The notes: generated from the sequence alone by a model not told the origin. A stretch of 64,000 nucleotides of DNA from G965204755 sp965243415 (GCA_965243415.1 OZ251549.1:1860001-1924000); one strand, 5' to 3'. Positions 38,112-47,044 are shown, counted from the first letter of the stretch. Translations and numbers: made by a program.

Positions 38112-39311
38112 ATGGACTTCCCGAGCGACGCGCAACTCGACCGATTGGTGGCCGAGGGCTGTTCCGACCGGGTGGCGCGGAGGCGCTCGGCCGGCCGGAT
38201 GCCGCCGATCCGGAAGAACCTCTGCGCGCTGGCGAACGACCTGCCGGGACACGCCGAGCCCGGAGTGTTGTTGATCGGAGTGGATGCCGACGGCGTCGTC
38301 GCCGACCGGGAGTTCAGCGACCGGACCCTGCAGCGGCTCGCCGATCTGGGGAGGGACGGCACGATCGTGCCGCTGCCGACGCTCGGCGTGCAGAAGCGGA
38401 GGTTGCGCGGCCGGGAGATCGCGGTGATCCTCGTCGAGCCCTCGGAAGTCCCGCCGGTGCGGTCCTCCGGCGTGGTCTGGGTGCGCGTCGGGCCCACGGT
38501 TCGGGCGGCGAGTCCGGAGGAGGAACGGCTGGTCGGCGAGCGTCGGCGGGCGCGCGATGAGCACTTCGACCGGCGGCCGGCCCGGGGCGCGACACTGTCC
38601 GATCTCGACGAGGAAGTTCTCCGGCGGTACCTGCCGCGGGCGGTGGCGTCGAGGGGCCCGGAGTTCGCTGATCTGCCGCCGGAAGGGCAACTCCGGGCCC
38701 TGGGCATCCTCTCCGGGGGCGAGCGGACGCCGACCTGGGGATCTCTCCTCGCGTTCGGCCGCTCCCCGCGGGAATGGCTGCCGGGCGCGTATGTGCACCT
38801 CCTGCACCTCGACGGCGAGCGGAAGTCCGACGGGATTCTCCGGCGCAAGGTGTTCGCGGGACGGCTGTCGGAGGTTCTTCCGGCACTGGAGAGGGAGTTG
38901 GAACTCGCGGTCACGGTCGGGACGCCGATCTCCGGCGGCGGACGCAGCTCGCGGCGTCCGGCCTCCCCGGCCTACCCGATCGGGGCGCTGCGCGAACTGG
39001 TTCGCAACGCCGTGATGCACCGGAGTTACGAGACGAATGTCCCGGTGCGGGTGCGCTGCTACCGCGACCGCGTGGAGGTGCGCAGTCCCGGCGCCCTCTA
39101 CGGCATCGTGAACGAGGGCAACTTCGTTCGAGGTATGACCGGGTATCGGAACCCGCTCGTCGCCGAGATCATGGTCCGTCTCGGTTTCGCCCGGCGTTTC
39201 GGAGTCGGCATTCCCCTGATCCTCCGGGAGTTGGAGCGGAACGGGAATCCGGAGCCGGAGTTCCGGTTCCGGCCTGGGGGAGTGGAGGCGGTCGTCAGGG
39301 CGGCTTCCTGA
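38112..39311 (+). CDS. AlbA_2-domain / GHKL-like ATP-binding protein
   Basis: 399 residues from ATG 38112 (MDFPSDAQLDRLVAEGCSD); a GTG at 38088 is in frame but less typical. Residues about 15-130 form the AlbA_2 (Schlafen-like) domain: IRKNLCALANDLPGHAEPG and LLIGVDADGVV. The C-terminal half has ALRELVRNAVMHRSYE and RVEVRSPGALYGIV, the N-box and G-box-like region of the HATPase_c_4 family of transcriptional-regulator-like proteins. Members are often found near restriction or toxin genes; their function is mostly unknown. Two rare palindromes (AGCT 38946, ACGT overlapping the stop codon) mark it as compositionally foreign. Confidence 0.82.
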   Translation: MDFPSDAQLDRLVAEGCSDRVARRRSAGRMPPIRKNLCALANDLPGHAEPGVLLIGVDADGVVADREFSDRTLQRLADLGRDGTIVPLPTLGVQKRRLRGREIAVILVEPSEVPPVRSSGVVWVRVGPTVRAASPEEERLVGERRRARDEHFDRRPARGATLSDLDEEVLRRYLPRAVASRGPEFADLPPEGQLRALGILSGGERTPTWGSLLAFGRSPREWLPGAYVHLLHLDGERKSDGILRRKVFAGRLSEVLPALERELELAVTVGTPISGGGRSSRRPASPAYPIGALRELVRNAVMHRSYETNVPVRVRCYRDRVEVRSPGALYGIVNEGNFVRGMTGYRNPLVAEIMVRLGFARRFGVGIPLILRELERNGNPEPEFRFRPGGVEAVVRAAS

Positions 39312-39502
39312 CGTCGGCCGCGGTCTTCGCCGACCGGAGCGGGCCGATCGCGCGCCGCCGGGCGGGCCCAGGGCCGCACTCGGTGTTCGCGGGTCACGCC
39401 GTATTCCTCGCTCTGCAGGCCGAGGATTCGGGCGCCGGGAGGTGGTCGGCGTCCGTTCGACAGAGTTGCGTCGAGGGCATGAGCCGAAGGGACGGGCCGG
39501 AC
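39312..39502. other. Spacer without the toxin gene expected after a Phd antitoxin
   Basis: Downstream of the second antitoxin (minus strand) a PIN or Doc toxin would normally begin. I translated this stretch and find only stop-interrupted noise. Confidence 0.5.
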
Positions 39503-39817
39503 TCAGGATTCGGGATTCAGGACCCGGTCCGGGTTCGTGATCGCCTCCCACTCGACTTCGAGAGGCGAAATGATGTCGCCGACGATCCGGAATTTCCCCC
39601 GGTCGCGGCCGAACGGCGCTGACGGGCGCTTCCGCACCGCGGCGAGTCGCGCGACCGGGCGGCCGTTCTTGGTGATGACGACTTCGCCGGCGCCGGCGGC
39701 GACTTCGTCCATGAGTTTCAGGCATTTGGCCCGGAACTCGGAGGCCGTCAGGACGCGGACCCCTCCGGGCCACGGCTCGGAGGGCGGAAGGGGCGCGGCG
39801 TCGGACTCGGGGTTCAT
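39503..39817 (-). CDS. Phd/YefM-type antitoxin, copy 2
   Basis: 104 residues. The core VRVLTASEFRAKCLKLMDEVAA, then VVITKNGRPVARLAAVR, is the Phd/YefM DNA-binding domain; the tail (FRIVGDIISPLEVEWEAITN) is the toxin-wrapping region commonly paired with VapC-type PIN toxins. No toxin gene lies on either side. It is 108 bases downstream of a close paralogue, evidently a tandem duplicate. Ser/Pro-rich N-terminal 20 residues precede the core. Confidence 0.85.
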   Translation of the reverse strand: MNPESDAAPLPPSEPWPGGVRVLTASEFRAKCLKLMDEVAAGAGEVVITKNGRPVARLAAVRKRPSAPFGRDRGKFRIVGDIISPLEVEWEAITNPDRVLNPES

Positions 39818-39924
39818 CGTCGGGGCCGTGCCGTGGTCCGGACCCAGGGGCACCGGGCCGGTGGGAGTCCGGGCGGGTCGCGGGTTTCCTGCGGGCCACA
39901 CCGATACCCCGGTGTCGGGAACGG

Positions 39925-40245
39925 TCACGGATTCGATGACGGATCCAATGTCCGGTCGGGGTTGCTCTCGGCCTCCCACTCGTCCTCGGTGGGAGCGATG
40001 AGGTCGCCGAGGATCTGCACCTGCCCCTTCTCGCAGCCGTACGGGTCCGGTTGCGGCGCCTTCACTCGAGCCAGCCGGGCGATCGGCCGGCCTCTCTTCG
40101 TGATCACGATCTCGCTCCCGCCGGCGGCGACTTCGTCCATGAGTTTCAGGCACTTGGCCCGGAATTCGGAGGCGGTCAGGACGCGGACGCCTTCGGGCGC
40201 GGAGTCGGCGGGCGGAAGGGCGGCGGCTTCGGGTTCGGGATTCAC
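39925..40245 (-). CDS. Phd/YefM-type antitoxin, copy 1
   Basis: 106 residues, with the same core as its neighbour: VRVLTASEFRAKCLKLMDEV, VITKRGRPIARLARVK, and VQILGDLIAPTEDEWEAE. The 21-residue stretch around RVLTASEF is nearly identical in protein and DNA to the other copy, so the duplication is fairly recent, while the tails have diverged. The expected downstream toxin position is occupied by the second antitoxin's upstream spacer. Confidence 0.85.
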   Translation of the reverse strand: MNPEPEAAALPPADSAPEGVRVLTASEFRAKCLKLMDEVAAGGSEIVITKRGRPIARLARVKAPQPDPYGCEKGQVQILGDLIAPTEDEWEAESNPDRTLDPSSNP

Positions 40246-40293
40246 GGGTCGGATTGTCGCGTAGCGGGACCGCCGATGCCGAACCGGGGGGTG

Positions 40294-41301
40294 TCAGGTC
40301 GGGGGTTCGGGCCGGACGGCGCGGACGGCGGCCCAGTTGCGGCCGGCGCGGCGGCCCTCGCGGCGGTAGGAGTGGAAGTCGGGGCCGCAGCGGGTGCAGG
40401 CGTCGGCGGCGTGGATGCGGTCGGGGCGGAGGCCGGCGGCGCGGAGGCGGAGGCGGGTGTCGCGGTGGAGGTCGAGGTGGGCGCGGTCGGACGGCGATTC
40501 GCGGTCTCCGGGCGGACGGACGGAGGGGGGCGGCGTCGGGGAGCGGATCTCGTCGGGGTCGCGGCCGGCGGCGGCGAAGGCGGCGAGGACTTCCGGGCCG
40601 ACCTCGAAGCAGCAGGGGCCGATGGCGGGACCGACGAGCGCGTGGAATCCGTGCGCCGGGGAACTGGTGGCCTGCGCCAGGGCGTGGACGGCGCGGGTGG
40701 CGACATCCCCGGCGGCGCCGCGCCAGCCGGCGTGGACGGCGGCGGCCGCGCCGGTGAGCGGGTCGTGGAGCAGGAGCGGGACGCAGTCGGCGGTCTTCAC
40801 CGCGAGCGCCGCTCCGGGGGTGAGGGTGAAGAGGGCGTCGCACTCGGGCTCCGCCGGGTCAGCGATCGGGACTTCGGTGAGGAGGGCTTCGGCGGTGGGG
40901 GCGCCGATGGCGGGGCCGCGCGGCCGGGTGGGCGCGGGGAGGACGGTGACGCCGTGGACCTGGCGCATGGCGTGGATCGTCCCGGCGCCGAGGGCGCGGC
41001 GGAGGTGGTCGAGGTCGGCTGCCTGGCGGTCGGGGTCGCCCGGACTTGCGGGATCGTCCGGGAGCGGCTGGCCGGTGAAGGCGTGGGGGGCCGGGAAAGC
41101 CGGGCAGATCAGGGCGCGGAGTTTCGGGGGCCGGGCGGACGGGGGCTCCGGGGCGGGTGTTTCGGTCGCCTCCGCCGGGTCCGGCAGGGACGGAGGAAGG
41201 GGCAGCGATCGCCAGACGAAGCCGTCGCCGGGGGAGCCCGTCGGGTCGTCGCCGGCGGAGGGGGATTCGCCGGCGGGGCCGCCCGCGGTTCGGGTCAACA
41301 C
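40294..41301 (-). CDS. pgeF: Polyphenol oxidase / purine nucleosidase family protein (laccase domain)
   Basis: 335 residues from GTG 41301. The conserved half (about 85 onward) has AMRQVHGVTVL (metal His), LAVKTADCVPLLL (Cys) and AAVHAGWRGAAGDVA (His), then LVGPAIGPCCFEVG and CTRCGPDFHSYRREG: the zinc-binding PgeF/YfiH family, which in E. coli edits wrongly activated muropeptides and elsewhere acts on purine nucleosides. In many genomes it sits after ftsZ, as here, 500 bases on. The start is uncertain because the 5' end is part of a duplicated Ser/Pro/Gly-coding stretch; GTG 41382 is the longest option. AAGTGGAG stands about ten bases before GTG 41301. Confidence 0.85.
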   Translation of the reverse strand: MLTRTAGGPAGESPSAGDDPTGSPGDGFVWRSLPLPPSLPDPAEATETPAPEPPSARPPKLRALICPAFPAPHAFTGQPLPDDPASPGDPDRQAADLDHLRRALGAGTIHAMRQVHGVTVLPAPTRPRGPAIGAPTAEALLTEVPIADPAEPECDALFTLTPGAALAVKTADCVPLLLHDPLTGAAAAVHAGWRGAAGDVATRAVHALAQATSSPAHGFHALVGPAIGPCCFEVGPEVLAAFAAAGRDPDEIRSPTPPPSVRPPGDRESPSDRAHLDLHRDTRLRLRAAGLRPDRIHAADACTRCGPDFHSYRREGRRAGRNWAAVRAVRPEPPT

Positions 41302-41566
41302 CGGGTGGGGCTCCACTTCACGGAGCCCGGCTCTTCGAGGGAGATCAGGCCGGTGACAAGACTCCGGCGGGCGACAGGACACCGTCGGGCGGCAGGGAAT
41401 TCGCCGGCGGTGGGGGATCTGCCGATGGCGGGGGATTCGCCGGCGACGGGCGATTCGCCGGCGACGGGCGATTCGCCGGCGACGGGCGATTCGCCGGCGG
41501 GGCGGCCCGCGGTTCGGGTCAACACCGGGCGGGGTTCCGCGTCACGGAGCCCGGCTCATCGAGGGG
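41281..41566. repeat. Duplicated 5' end of pgeF with 18-bp minisatellite
   Basis: About 65 bases around the pgeF start (41281-41345) recur at 41502-41566, 221 bases upstream of the gene, with few changes. Between them, four 18-bp units beginning GATTCGCCGGCGACGGGC start at 41434, 41452, 41470 and 41488 (coding Ala-Gly-Glu-Ser-Pro-Val in the pgeF direction). A second, looser 18-bp series runs from about 41600 to 41700. No gene is apparent in 41383-41803. Confidence 0.85.
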
Positions 41567-41803
41567 CTCCGGCCGGCGGCGGGACTCCGGCCGGCACCCG
41601 GATGCCGGCCGGGGGCAGGAGAATCGCCGGGGGCAGGGGACTCACCGGCGGGAGGGGAATCGCCGGCGGGAGGGGATGCGCCGGCAGCGGGGGCATTCCT
41701 CGCGGGGCGCCGCGCCGGACCGGGTTGTGGCACCCCCGCCGCCCCCGGGCCTCGGCCGGGAGGCGTACGGGAACGGGGGCGGGAGCCGGTGCCGGGGCGG
41801 GGG

Positions 41804-44581
41804 TCAGTCGTCGTGGCGGTTCGGGGGCCAGGCGGCGGCCTGGAGGGCCGGGCGGCGTCCGGGGAGGTCGCCGCCGTTGCGCGACCAGGCCGGGGTGTCC
41901 AGGTCGCCCCAGCGGTCGTCGCCGGCGGCGGCGGCGTCGAAGGCCGGGGGCGCGTCGGGGGTCACCGCCGGGGTCTCCTCCGGACTCGGGGCGGGGGGAT
42001 CCTCCGGGGCTTCGGTCCGCCTCGCTTCCGCGGCGCGGAGGGGCGGGGCTTCGCGGGTCTCGGGGACCTCGGCGCGGAACGGGGCCGGCGCGCCGGGGGT
42101 CGCCGCGCGGCCCGGGAACGCCAACGGGGTCGCCGGGGTGGGGGAGGGGCCGGCGGAACCGACCGCCGGCGCGCTCCTTCCGGTCGGGGCGCGCCTCTCC
42201 GCCGGGGTCGCCGGGGCGGACTCGGCGGCGCGGCGGGTGTAGGCGAAGAAGTCCTGCGGGGTGGCGCCGGCGCGGCTGCGGTCGGGGAAACCGGTGGCGA
42301 CCACGGTGACACGGATCGCGGGGCCGTTCTCGCCCTCGGCCAGCGAGGGGTCGAGCGCGGTGCCGAGCAGGATGTAGTCGCCCGGCTCGGCGGCGCCGCT
42401 GCGGAGGGCCGGGCCCTCGGGGAGCACCGCCTCGCGCACCACCTCGGCGGCGCGGGAGATCTCGTTCAGGGTCAGGTCCTCGGCGCCGCTCACATTCAGG
42501 ATGATGCTGCTGGCGCCGCGGATCGAGGTGTCCTCCAGCAGCGGGGAACTGATGGCGGCGCGGGTGGCTTCCTCCACCCGGTTCTCGCCGGAGGCCAGGC
42601 CGATGCCCATGACCGCGTCGCCCCGGGCGCGCATCGCGGCGCGCACATCGGCGAAGTCGAGGTTGATCTCGCCGGGGGTCTGGATCAGGTCGGAGATGCC
42701 CTGCACCGCCTGGCGCACCACATCGTCGGCCTCCCGGAAGGCGGCGCGCATCGGCAGGTCGCCGAAGACCTCGACCACCCGGTCGTTCGGGACCGAGATC
42801 AGGGTGTCCACATACTCGCGGAGTTCGCGGATGCCGTCGTCGGCGGTCTCCCGGCGGCGGCGGCCCTCGACGCCCAGCGGGCGGGTGACCACGGCGACGC
42901 AGAGGGCGCGGATCTCCTGGGCCACGCAGGCGACCACCGGGGCGGCGCCGGTGCCGGTGCCGCCGCCTTCGCCGACGGTGAGGAAGATCATGTCGGCGCC
43001 GTTCAGGGCCGCGATGAGGCGGTCCATGTCGTCGCGGGCGGCGGCGCGGCCGATCTCCGGATCGCCGCCGCAGCCGAGTCCGCCGGTGCGGTCCACCCCG
43101 AGGGCGACCTTCACCGGGGCCAGCGAGCGCTCCAGGACCTGGAGGTCGGTGTTCGCGGCGATGAAGTCGACGCCGCGGACGCCGGCCTCGATCATCCGGT
43201 TCACCGCGTTGCCGCCGCCGCCGCCGACGCCGATCACCTTGATGACCGCGCCGGGGCCGTGCGGCAGCGCCGCCGGAGTCGCCGGGGCGGTCTCGACGGC
43301 GCGGGGGGGCGCCGCCGGGGCGGCTGCCGGTTCCGGGGCGACTGCCGGCGCCGGGGCGGCCGGGGCCGTCTCCGTCTCGCGGACGCCCGGGGGCGCGCCG
43401 GACGGGTTCGCCGGGGTCGCGGCGACGGGGCTCGCCCCGACGGTCGAGGGCCCGACGGTCGAGGGCCCGACGGGGGAGGGCTCGACGGGGGTGTTCGTCG
43501 GCGGGAGCGGGTCGGGCGCCGGCGCCTCGTTCGTCGGAACGCGGGCGGGTTGCGGCTCGACGCGGGCCGACTCGACCGGGGCCGGGACCGCCGCGAGGGG
43601 AGCGACGGGGGGCGCAGCGGCCGGGGCGGCGGGAGCCGGAGCGGCGGCGACGGGCGCGGACGCGACGGGGGCCCTCGGGGCCGAAGCCGCGACGGGGGGC
43701 GCCGGGGGCGGGGTCGCAGCGACCGGGGTCGCGGGGGATGGCGCCGCGGCGACGGGGGCTGCCGGCGTCGGGGGCTCCGCGACCGGAGCTGTCGGGACCG
43801 GGGCGACGGTCTCCGCCGGGTGCGGGGCGACGGCGCTCTCCGGGGGAACGGCGTCGGCCGGCGCGGGCCCGACGATCGGGGCCTCGGTCGGGGACGACGC
43901 GATCGGGACGGACTCGATCGGGGAGGACTCGACCGGGGCGGACTCGATCGGGACGGACTCGATCGGGGAGGACTCGACCGGGGCGGGCGCCGGGGTCGGG
44001 CGCCGATCGCCGGCGAAGAGGTCCGGAGCGGGGCCGGGCGGAGCGTCGCCCCAGGACAGGGTCGTCGGCTCGGCGGCGGGCCCGGTCGCGATCGCTGTCG
44101 CGATCGCCGTCGGCCCCTCGAACGGCGCCGCGCCGGAGACCGGGAGCGGAGATTCGGACGGGATCGGCGCCGGGGTCGCGATCTCCGGAGTCGGCGGGGC
44201 TTCGGGAGTCGCCGGGGTCGGGAGCGCGTCCACCGGTTCCGCGGCGACCGGTTCCACAGCGACCGATTCCATGGCGACCGATTCCATGGCGACCGATTCC
44301 ACGGCGGTCGATTCCACGGCGGTCGGGGCGGGCGCATTCCCGCCGGCGGGCGGGGCGGCGACCGATTCCACCGCCGCCGGGGCAGGGGCGACCGGTTCTC
44401 CGGCGGCCGGGCCGGAGGCGATCGTTGTGGCTGCGATCGTTGTGGCTGCGACCGGGGTGGCCGCGACCGGGGTGGCCGCGATCGGGTTGGCTGCGACCGG
44501 GGCGGGGGCGGCCGCGGGGGAGGGCTGCGGGGACGCGGACCCGGGCCCGGCGGACTTCGGTTCGTCGGCGAAGAAGATCAT
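41804..44581 (-). CDS. ftsZ: FtsZ with ~440-residue disordered N-terminal extension
   Basis: 925 residues, against about 350-450 normally. The GTPase/tubulin core starts near residue 441 (GAVIKVIGVGGGGGNAVNRM), with FIAANTDLQVL, the tubulin signature GEGGGTGTGAAPVV (about 540), and the T7 loop NLDFADVRAAM with its catalytic Asp. The conserved C-terminal peptide that binds FtsA is present (DLDTPAWSRNG), followed by some 20 extra residues. Residues 1-440 are Pro/Ala/Val/Glu repeats of 5-6 residues (PVAATPVAATP, SVAMESVAME, SPIESVPIES). The start is well supported: GAGGAG lies nine bases before ATG 44581 and the frame has no stop. FtsZ forms the cytokinetic ring. An extension of this size at the N terminus is highly unusual. 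Last of the dcw run before pgeF. Confidence 0.95.
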   Translation of the reverse strand: MIFFADEPKSAGPGSASPQPSPAAAPAPVAANPIAATPVAATPVAATTIAATTIASGPAAGEPVAPAPAAVESVAAPPAGGNAPAPTAVESTAVESVAMESVAMESVAVEPVAAEPVDALPTPATPEAPPTPEIATPAPIPSESPLPVSGAAPFEGPTAIATAIATGPAAEPTTLSWGDAPPGPAPDLFAGDRRPTPAPAPVESSPIESVPIESAPVESSPIESVPIASSPTEAPIVGPAPADAVPPESAVAPHPAETVAPVPTAPVAEPPTPAAPVAAAPSPATPVAATPPPAPPVAASAPRAPVASAPVAAAPAPAAPAAAPPVAPLAAVPAPVESARVEPQPARVPTNEAPAPDPLPPTNTPVEPSPVGPSTVGPSTVGASPVAATPANPSGAPPGVRETETAPAAPAPAVAPEPAAAPAAPPRAVETAPATPAALPHGPGAVIKVIGVGGGGGNAVNRMIEAGVRGVDFIAANTDLQVLERSLAPVKVALGVDRTGGLGCGGDPEIGRAAARDDMDRLIAALNGADMIFLTVGEGGGTGTGAAPVVACVAQEIRALCVAVVTRPLGVEGRRRRETADDGIRELREYVDTLISVPNDRVVEVFGDLPMRAAFREADDVVRQAVQGISDLIQTPGEINLDFADVRAAMRARGDAVMGIGLASGENRVEEATRAAISSPLLEDTSIRGASSIILNVSGAEDLTLNEISRAAEVVREAVLPEGPALRSGAAEPGDYILLGTALDPSLAEGENGPAIRVTVVATGFPDRSRAGATPQDFFAYTRRAAESAPATPAERRAPTGRSAPAVGSAGPSPTPATPLAFPGRAATPGAPAPFRAEVPETREAPPLRAAEARRTEAPEDPPAPSPEETPAVTPDAPPAFDAAAAGDDRWGDLDTPAWSRNGGDLPGRRPALQAAAWPPNRHDD

Positions 44582-44589
44582 GCGAGTCT

Positions 44590-44595
44590 CTCCTC
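44590..44595 (-). promoter_or_regulatory. Ribosome binding site GAGGAG of ftsZ
   Basis: GAGGAG on the minus strand, nine bases from ATG 44581. It decides in favour of the long N-terminal form of FtsZ. Confidence 0.7.
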
Positions 44596-44639
44596 GGGGG
44601 GATCGCCCGCGCGGTGCGGACGGCCTTTGGGGGCGCTCC

Positions 44640-45430
44640 CGGCGGCCGGGAGCGGATGGGGGTGGCGACGGGGCGCCGGCCCGTACGGGACGGTGGCGCG
44701 GGGGGCGGGCCCCGACCGGAATCGGGAGCCGGCGGCGGGCGCCGGGAGGGGGAGCGGGTCGGCGATCGGGACGGGGAAGCGCCGCGGGACCGGCGGAGGG
44801 GTTCCGGCGCGGCCGGCGGTCGGGGGCCGGAGGGGTCGGACGACGACCTCCGGAAGGGGGTGGGAACGGAGCGCCGGCCCGTGCGTGACCGCGCCGCGGG
44901 TGGCTGACCCGGACCGGCGCCGGGCGTCGGCGGCGCGTGCGGGGACGGTGATCAGGAGGGGGATCGGGACGGGGACGCGCCGCGGGACCGGCGGCGCGGT
45001 TCCGGCGTGGCCGGTGGTCGGAGGCCGGAGGGGTCGGACGACGACCTCCGGACGGGGCTGGCGACCGGGCGCCGGGCCGTGCGTGACGGTGGAGCGGGGG
45101 GCGGACCCCGACCGACGCCGGGAGTCGGCGGCGGGTGCCGGGAGGGGGATCGGGACGGGGACGCGCCGCGGGCCGGAGGGAGGGGTTCCTGCGCGGCCGG
45201 CGGTCGGGGGCCGGAGGGGTCGGACGACGACCTCCGGACGGGGGTGGCGACGGGGCGTCGGCCCGTGCGTGACGGCGGCGCGGGGGGCGGACCTCGACTG
45301 GAACCGGGAGTCGGCGGCGGGCGCCGGGAGGGGGAGCGAGTCGGGGATCGGGAAGGGGACGCGCCCCGGGGCCGGCGAAGGGGTTCCGGCGCGGCCGGCG
45401 GTCGGGGGCCGGAGGGGTCGGACGACGACC
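44640..45430. repeat. Four to five tandem units of 186-198 bp between ftsA and ftsZ
   Basis: Anchor GGTCGGACGACGACC (a gapped palindrome, GGTCG...CGACC) occurs at 44834, 45032, 45218 and 45416; spacings are 198, 186 and 198, all multiples of three. An earlier partial unit begins near 44640. On the minus strand a frame from ATG 45642 runs through all units (PEVVVRPLRPPTAGRAG in each) and ends in a TGA overlapping the ftsZ ATG by four bases. No protein family is recognisable and no ribosome site precedes ATG 45642, so I do not call a gene, but the phase conservation is notable. The stretch 45431-45680 holds a plus-strand TTAGACT box (about 45452) and no clear gene. Confidence 0.85.
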
Positions 45431-45680
45431 TCCGGACGGGCGCCCGGGCGGGGGTTAGACTCCGTGCCGTCCCGTCGCGGCCGGTACTGGTCTTCACCGG
45501 TGCGGCACCGCGTCTTTCTCCTTTGTGGCGCGAACCCAGCGATGGGCGCCGTGGCGGCGGGACACCCCTCGAGACCTTCCGGCGGGTGGCCGGAGGCGGT
45601 TGCGACCCGGGCGAGCGCCGCCCCCTCCGGAGGAGGCGTCATCGGCCGGAGCCGGCGGGGGCGCGGGAAGACGGGCACGG

Positions 45681-46961
45681 TCAGCGGCCGATGGCGCGGC
45701 GGAGGCGGGCCGAGGCGGAGGTCAGCGCCTGGCGGAAGGGGGCCGCCGGGGTGCGTTCGGCGGCGCGGCGGCGCTGCTTCAGGCCGTAGCGGCAGAGGCC
45801 CACCGAGGCGCTGAACCGGGCGTGGCCGGCGCGGTCGCGGAGGCCGGAGATGCCGAGCGGGCCCCGGGCGTCGGCGTCGCCGCCGAAGACCAGCCGCGCC
45901 ACCTCGGCGATCCCCTCCAGGTCGGCGCCGCCGCCGGTGAGCACCACCTGCGCCGGCGTCCGCTCGGCCAGCACCCGGCGGACTTCCTCCCGGATGCGGG
46001 TCAGGTCGCTCTCGGCGCGCAGTTGGAGGATGTTCGCCAGCAGGCGCCGCGAGTACAACTGCTGCGCGGCGTTCCCGTGGGGGCGCAGCGGGAAGTGCTC
46101 GTCCTCGGGGACCGCGTCCACCAGCGCCGAGCCGAACCGGCGCTTGGCGTCCTCGGCGGCGGCGTGGGCGGCGGGGAGGCCCAGTTCGGCGTCCCGGGTG
46201 TAGGCGCGGCCGCCGCTGGGCATCACATCGGAGTGCCAGAGCGACTTGTGCCGGAAGACGGCGATGTCCGTCGTCATCGAGCCCAGGTCGAGCAGCACCA
46301 CGCCCCGGTCGCGTTCCTCCGGGTGGAGCACCGCTTCCCCGGCGGCCAGCGGCGCCAGCACCAGCGCCTCCACGGTGATCCCGGCGCGGTTCACCGCCTG
46401 TTCCAGCCGGTCGAGGCTGCACTGGCGGCAGGAGACCAGGTGGACGAAGGACTGGATGTTCCGCCCGGTCCAGCCGGTGGGGTCGGTGGTGGAATCGAGG
46501 TCGTCCACCCAGAACTCCTGGGGGATGGCGTGGAGGAGGGCGTAGGGGGGCCGCAGCCAGGCGGCGCCGCCGTTCCGGGGGATCGCCGACTCCACCGCCC
46601 GGGCCACATCGCGCCGGGTGATGGGGCGGGCCTGGTCGAGGACCGAGATCGAGCCCGAGGAGTTGATGGTGCGGCGGCTGCGGCAGCCGACGGAGACCAC
46701 CGCTTCGCCCACTTCGACGCCGGCGGCCTGCTCCATCTCCTCCACCGCGGCGCGGACGGCGGCGGTCGCTCCCTCGGGATTCACGACCTCGCCGTGCTGC
46801 ACCGAGTTCCGCACCGGGGCCTGCCCGATCGCCAGGATCTCGAGCGGGGAGAGGCCCGGGGGGGCGTCCGCCGGGGTCTCCGACGGGGTGCGGGCGAGCA
46901 CCGCCCGGATCGAGTCCGAGCCGATGTCGAGGCCGCAGATCAGTTCCTTGGGCTGGGGCAT
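45681..46961 (-). CDS. ftsA: Cell division protein FtsA
   Basis: 426 residues with the actin-like ATPase motifs: phosphate-1 ICGLDIGSDSIRAVL (residues 8-22), phosphate-2 VVLLDLGSMTTDIAVF, adenosine VVLTGGGADLEGIAEVA. SHS2-like 1C region VSVGCRSRRTINSSG lies between. The C terminus FRQALTSASARLRRAIGR can form the amphipathic membrane-targeting helix. FtsA tethers FtsZ filaments to the inner membrane and recruits later divisome proteins. It is separated from ftsZ by a 1.1-kb repeat-filled gap, which is unusual for this pair. Confidence 0.95.
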   Translation of the reverse strand: MPQPKELICGLDIGSDSIRAVLARTPSETPADAPPGLSPLEILAIGQAPVRNSVQHGEVVNPEGATAAVRAAVEEMEQAAGVEVGEAVVSVGCRSRRTINSSGSISVLDQARPITRRDVARAVESAIPRNGGAAWLRPPYALLHAIPQEFWVDDLDSTTDPTGWTGRNIQSFVHLVSCRQCSLDRLEQAVNRAGITVEALVLAPLAAGEAVLHPEERDRGVVLLDLGSMTTDIAVFRHKSLWHSDVMPSGGRAYTRDAELGLPAAHAAAEDAKRRFGSALVDAVPEDEHFPLRPHGNAAQQLYSRRLLANILQLRAESDLTRIREEVRRVLAERTPAQVVLTGGGADLEGIAEVARLVFGGDADARGPLGISGLRDRAGHARFSASVGLCRYGLKQRRRAAERTPAAPFRQALTSASARLRRAIGR

Positions 46962-47044
46962 TGCGGGGGTTCGTCCTCCTCGGCGGTGGGGCCGGGCGTT
47001 CTCTCTTCGGCGGGGGGTTGCGGGCTGGATCGGGCGGGGGCGGG

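Noticed and set aside
39503..40843. A long minus-strand frame covering antitoxin copy 2 and upstream
   Set aside because: Only its last 104 codons have family character; the upstream part passes through the other antitoxin and pgeF in wrong frames.
44640..45430. Possible CRISPR array
   Set aside because: Units are about 190 bp with similarity along their whole length, not short repeats with unique spacers, and no cas gene is present.
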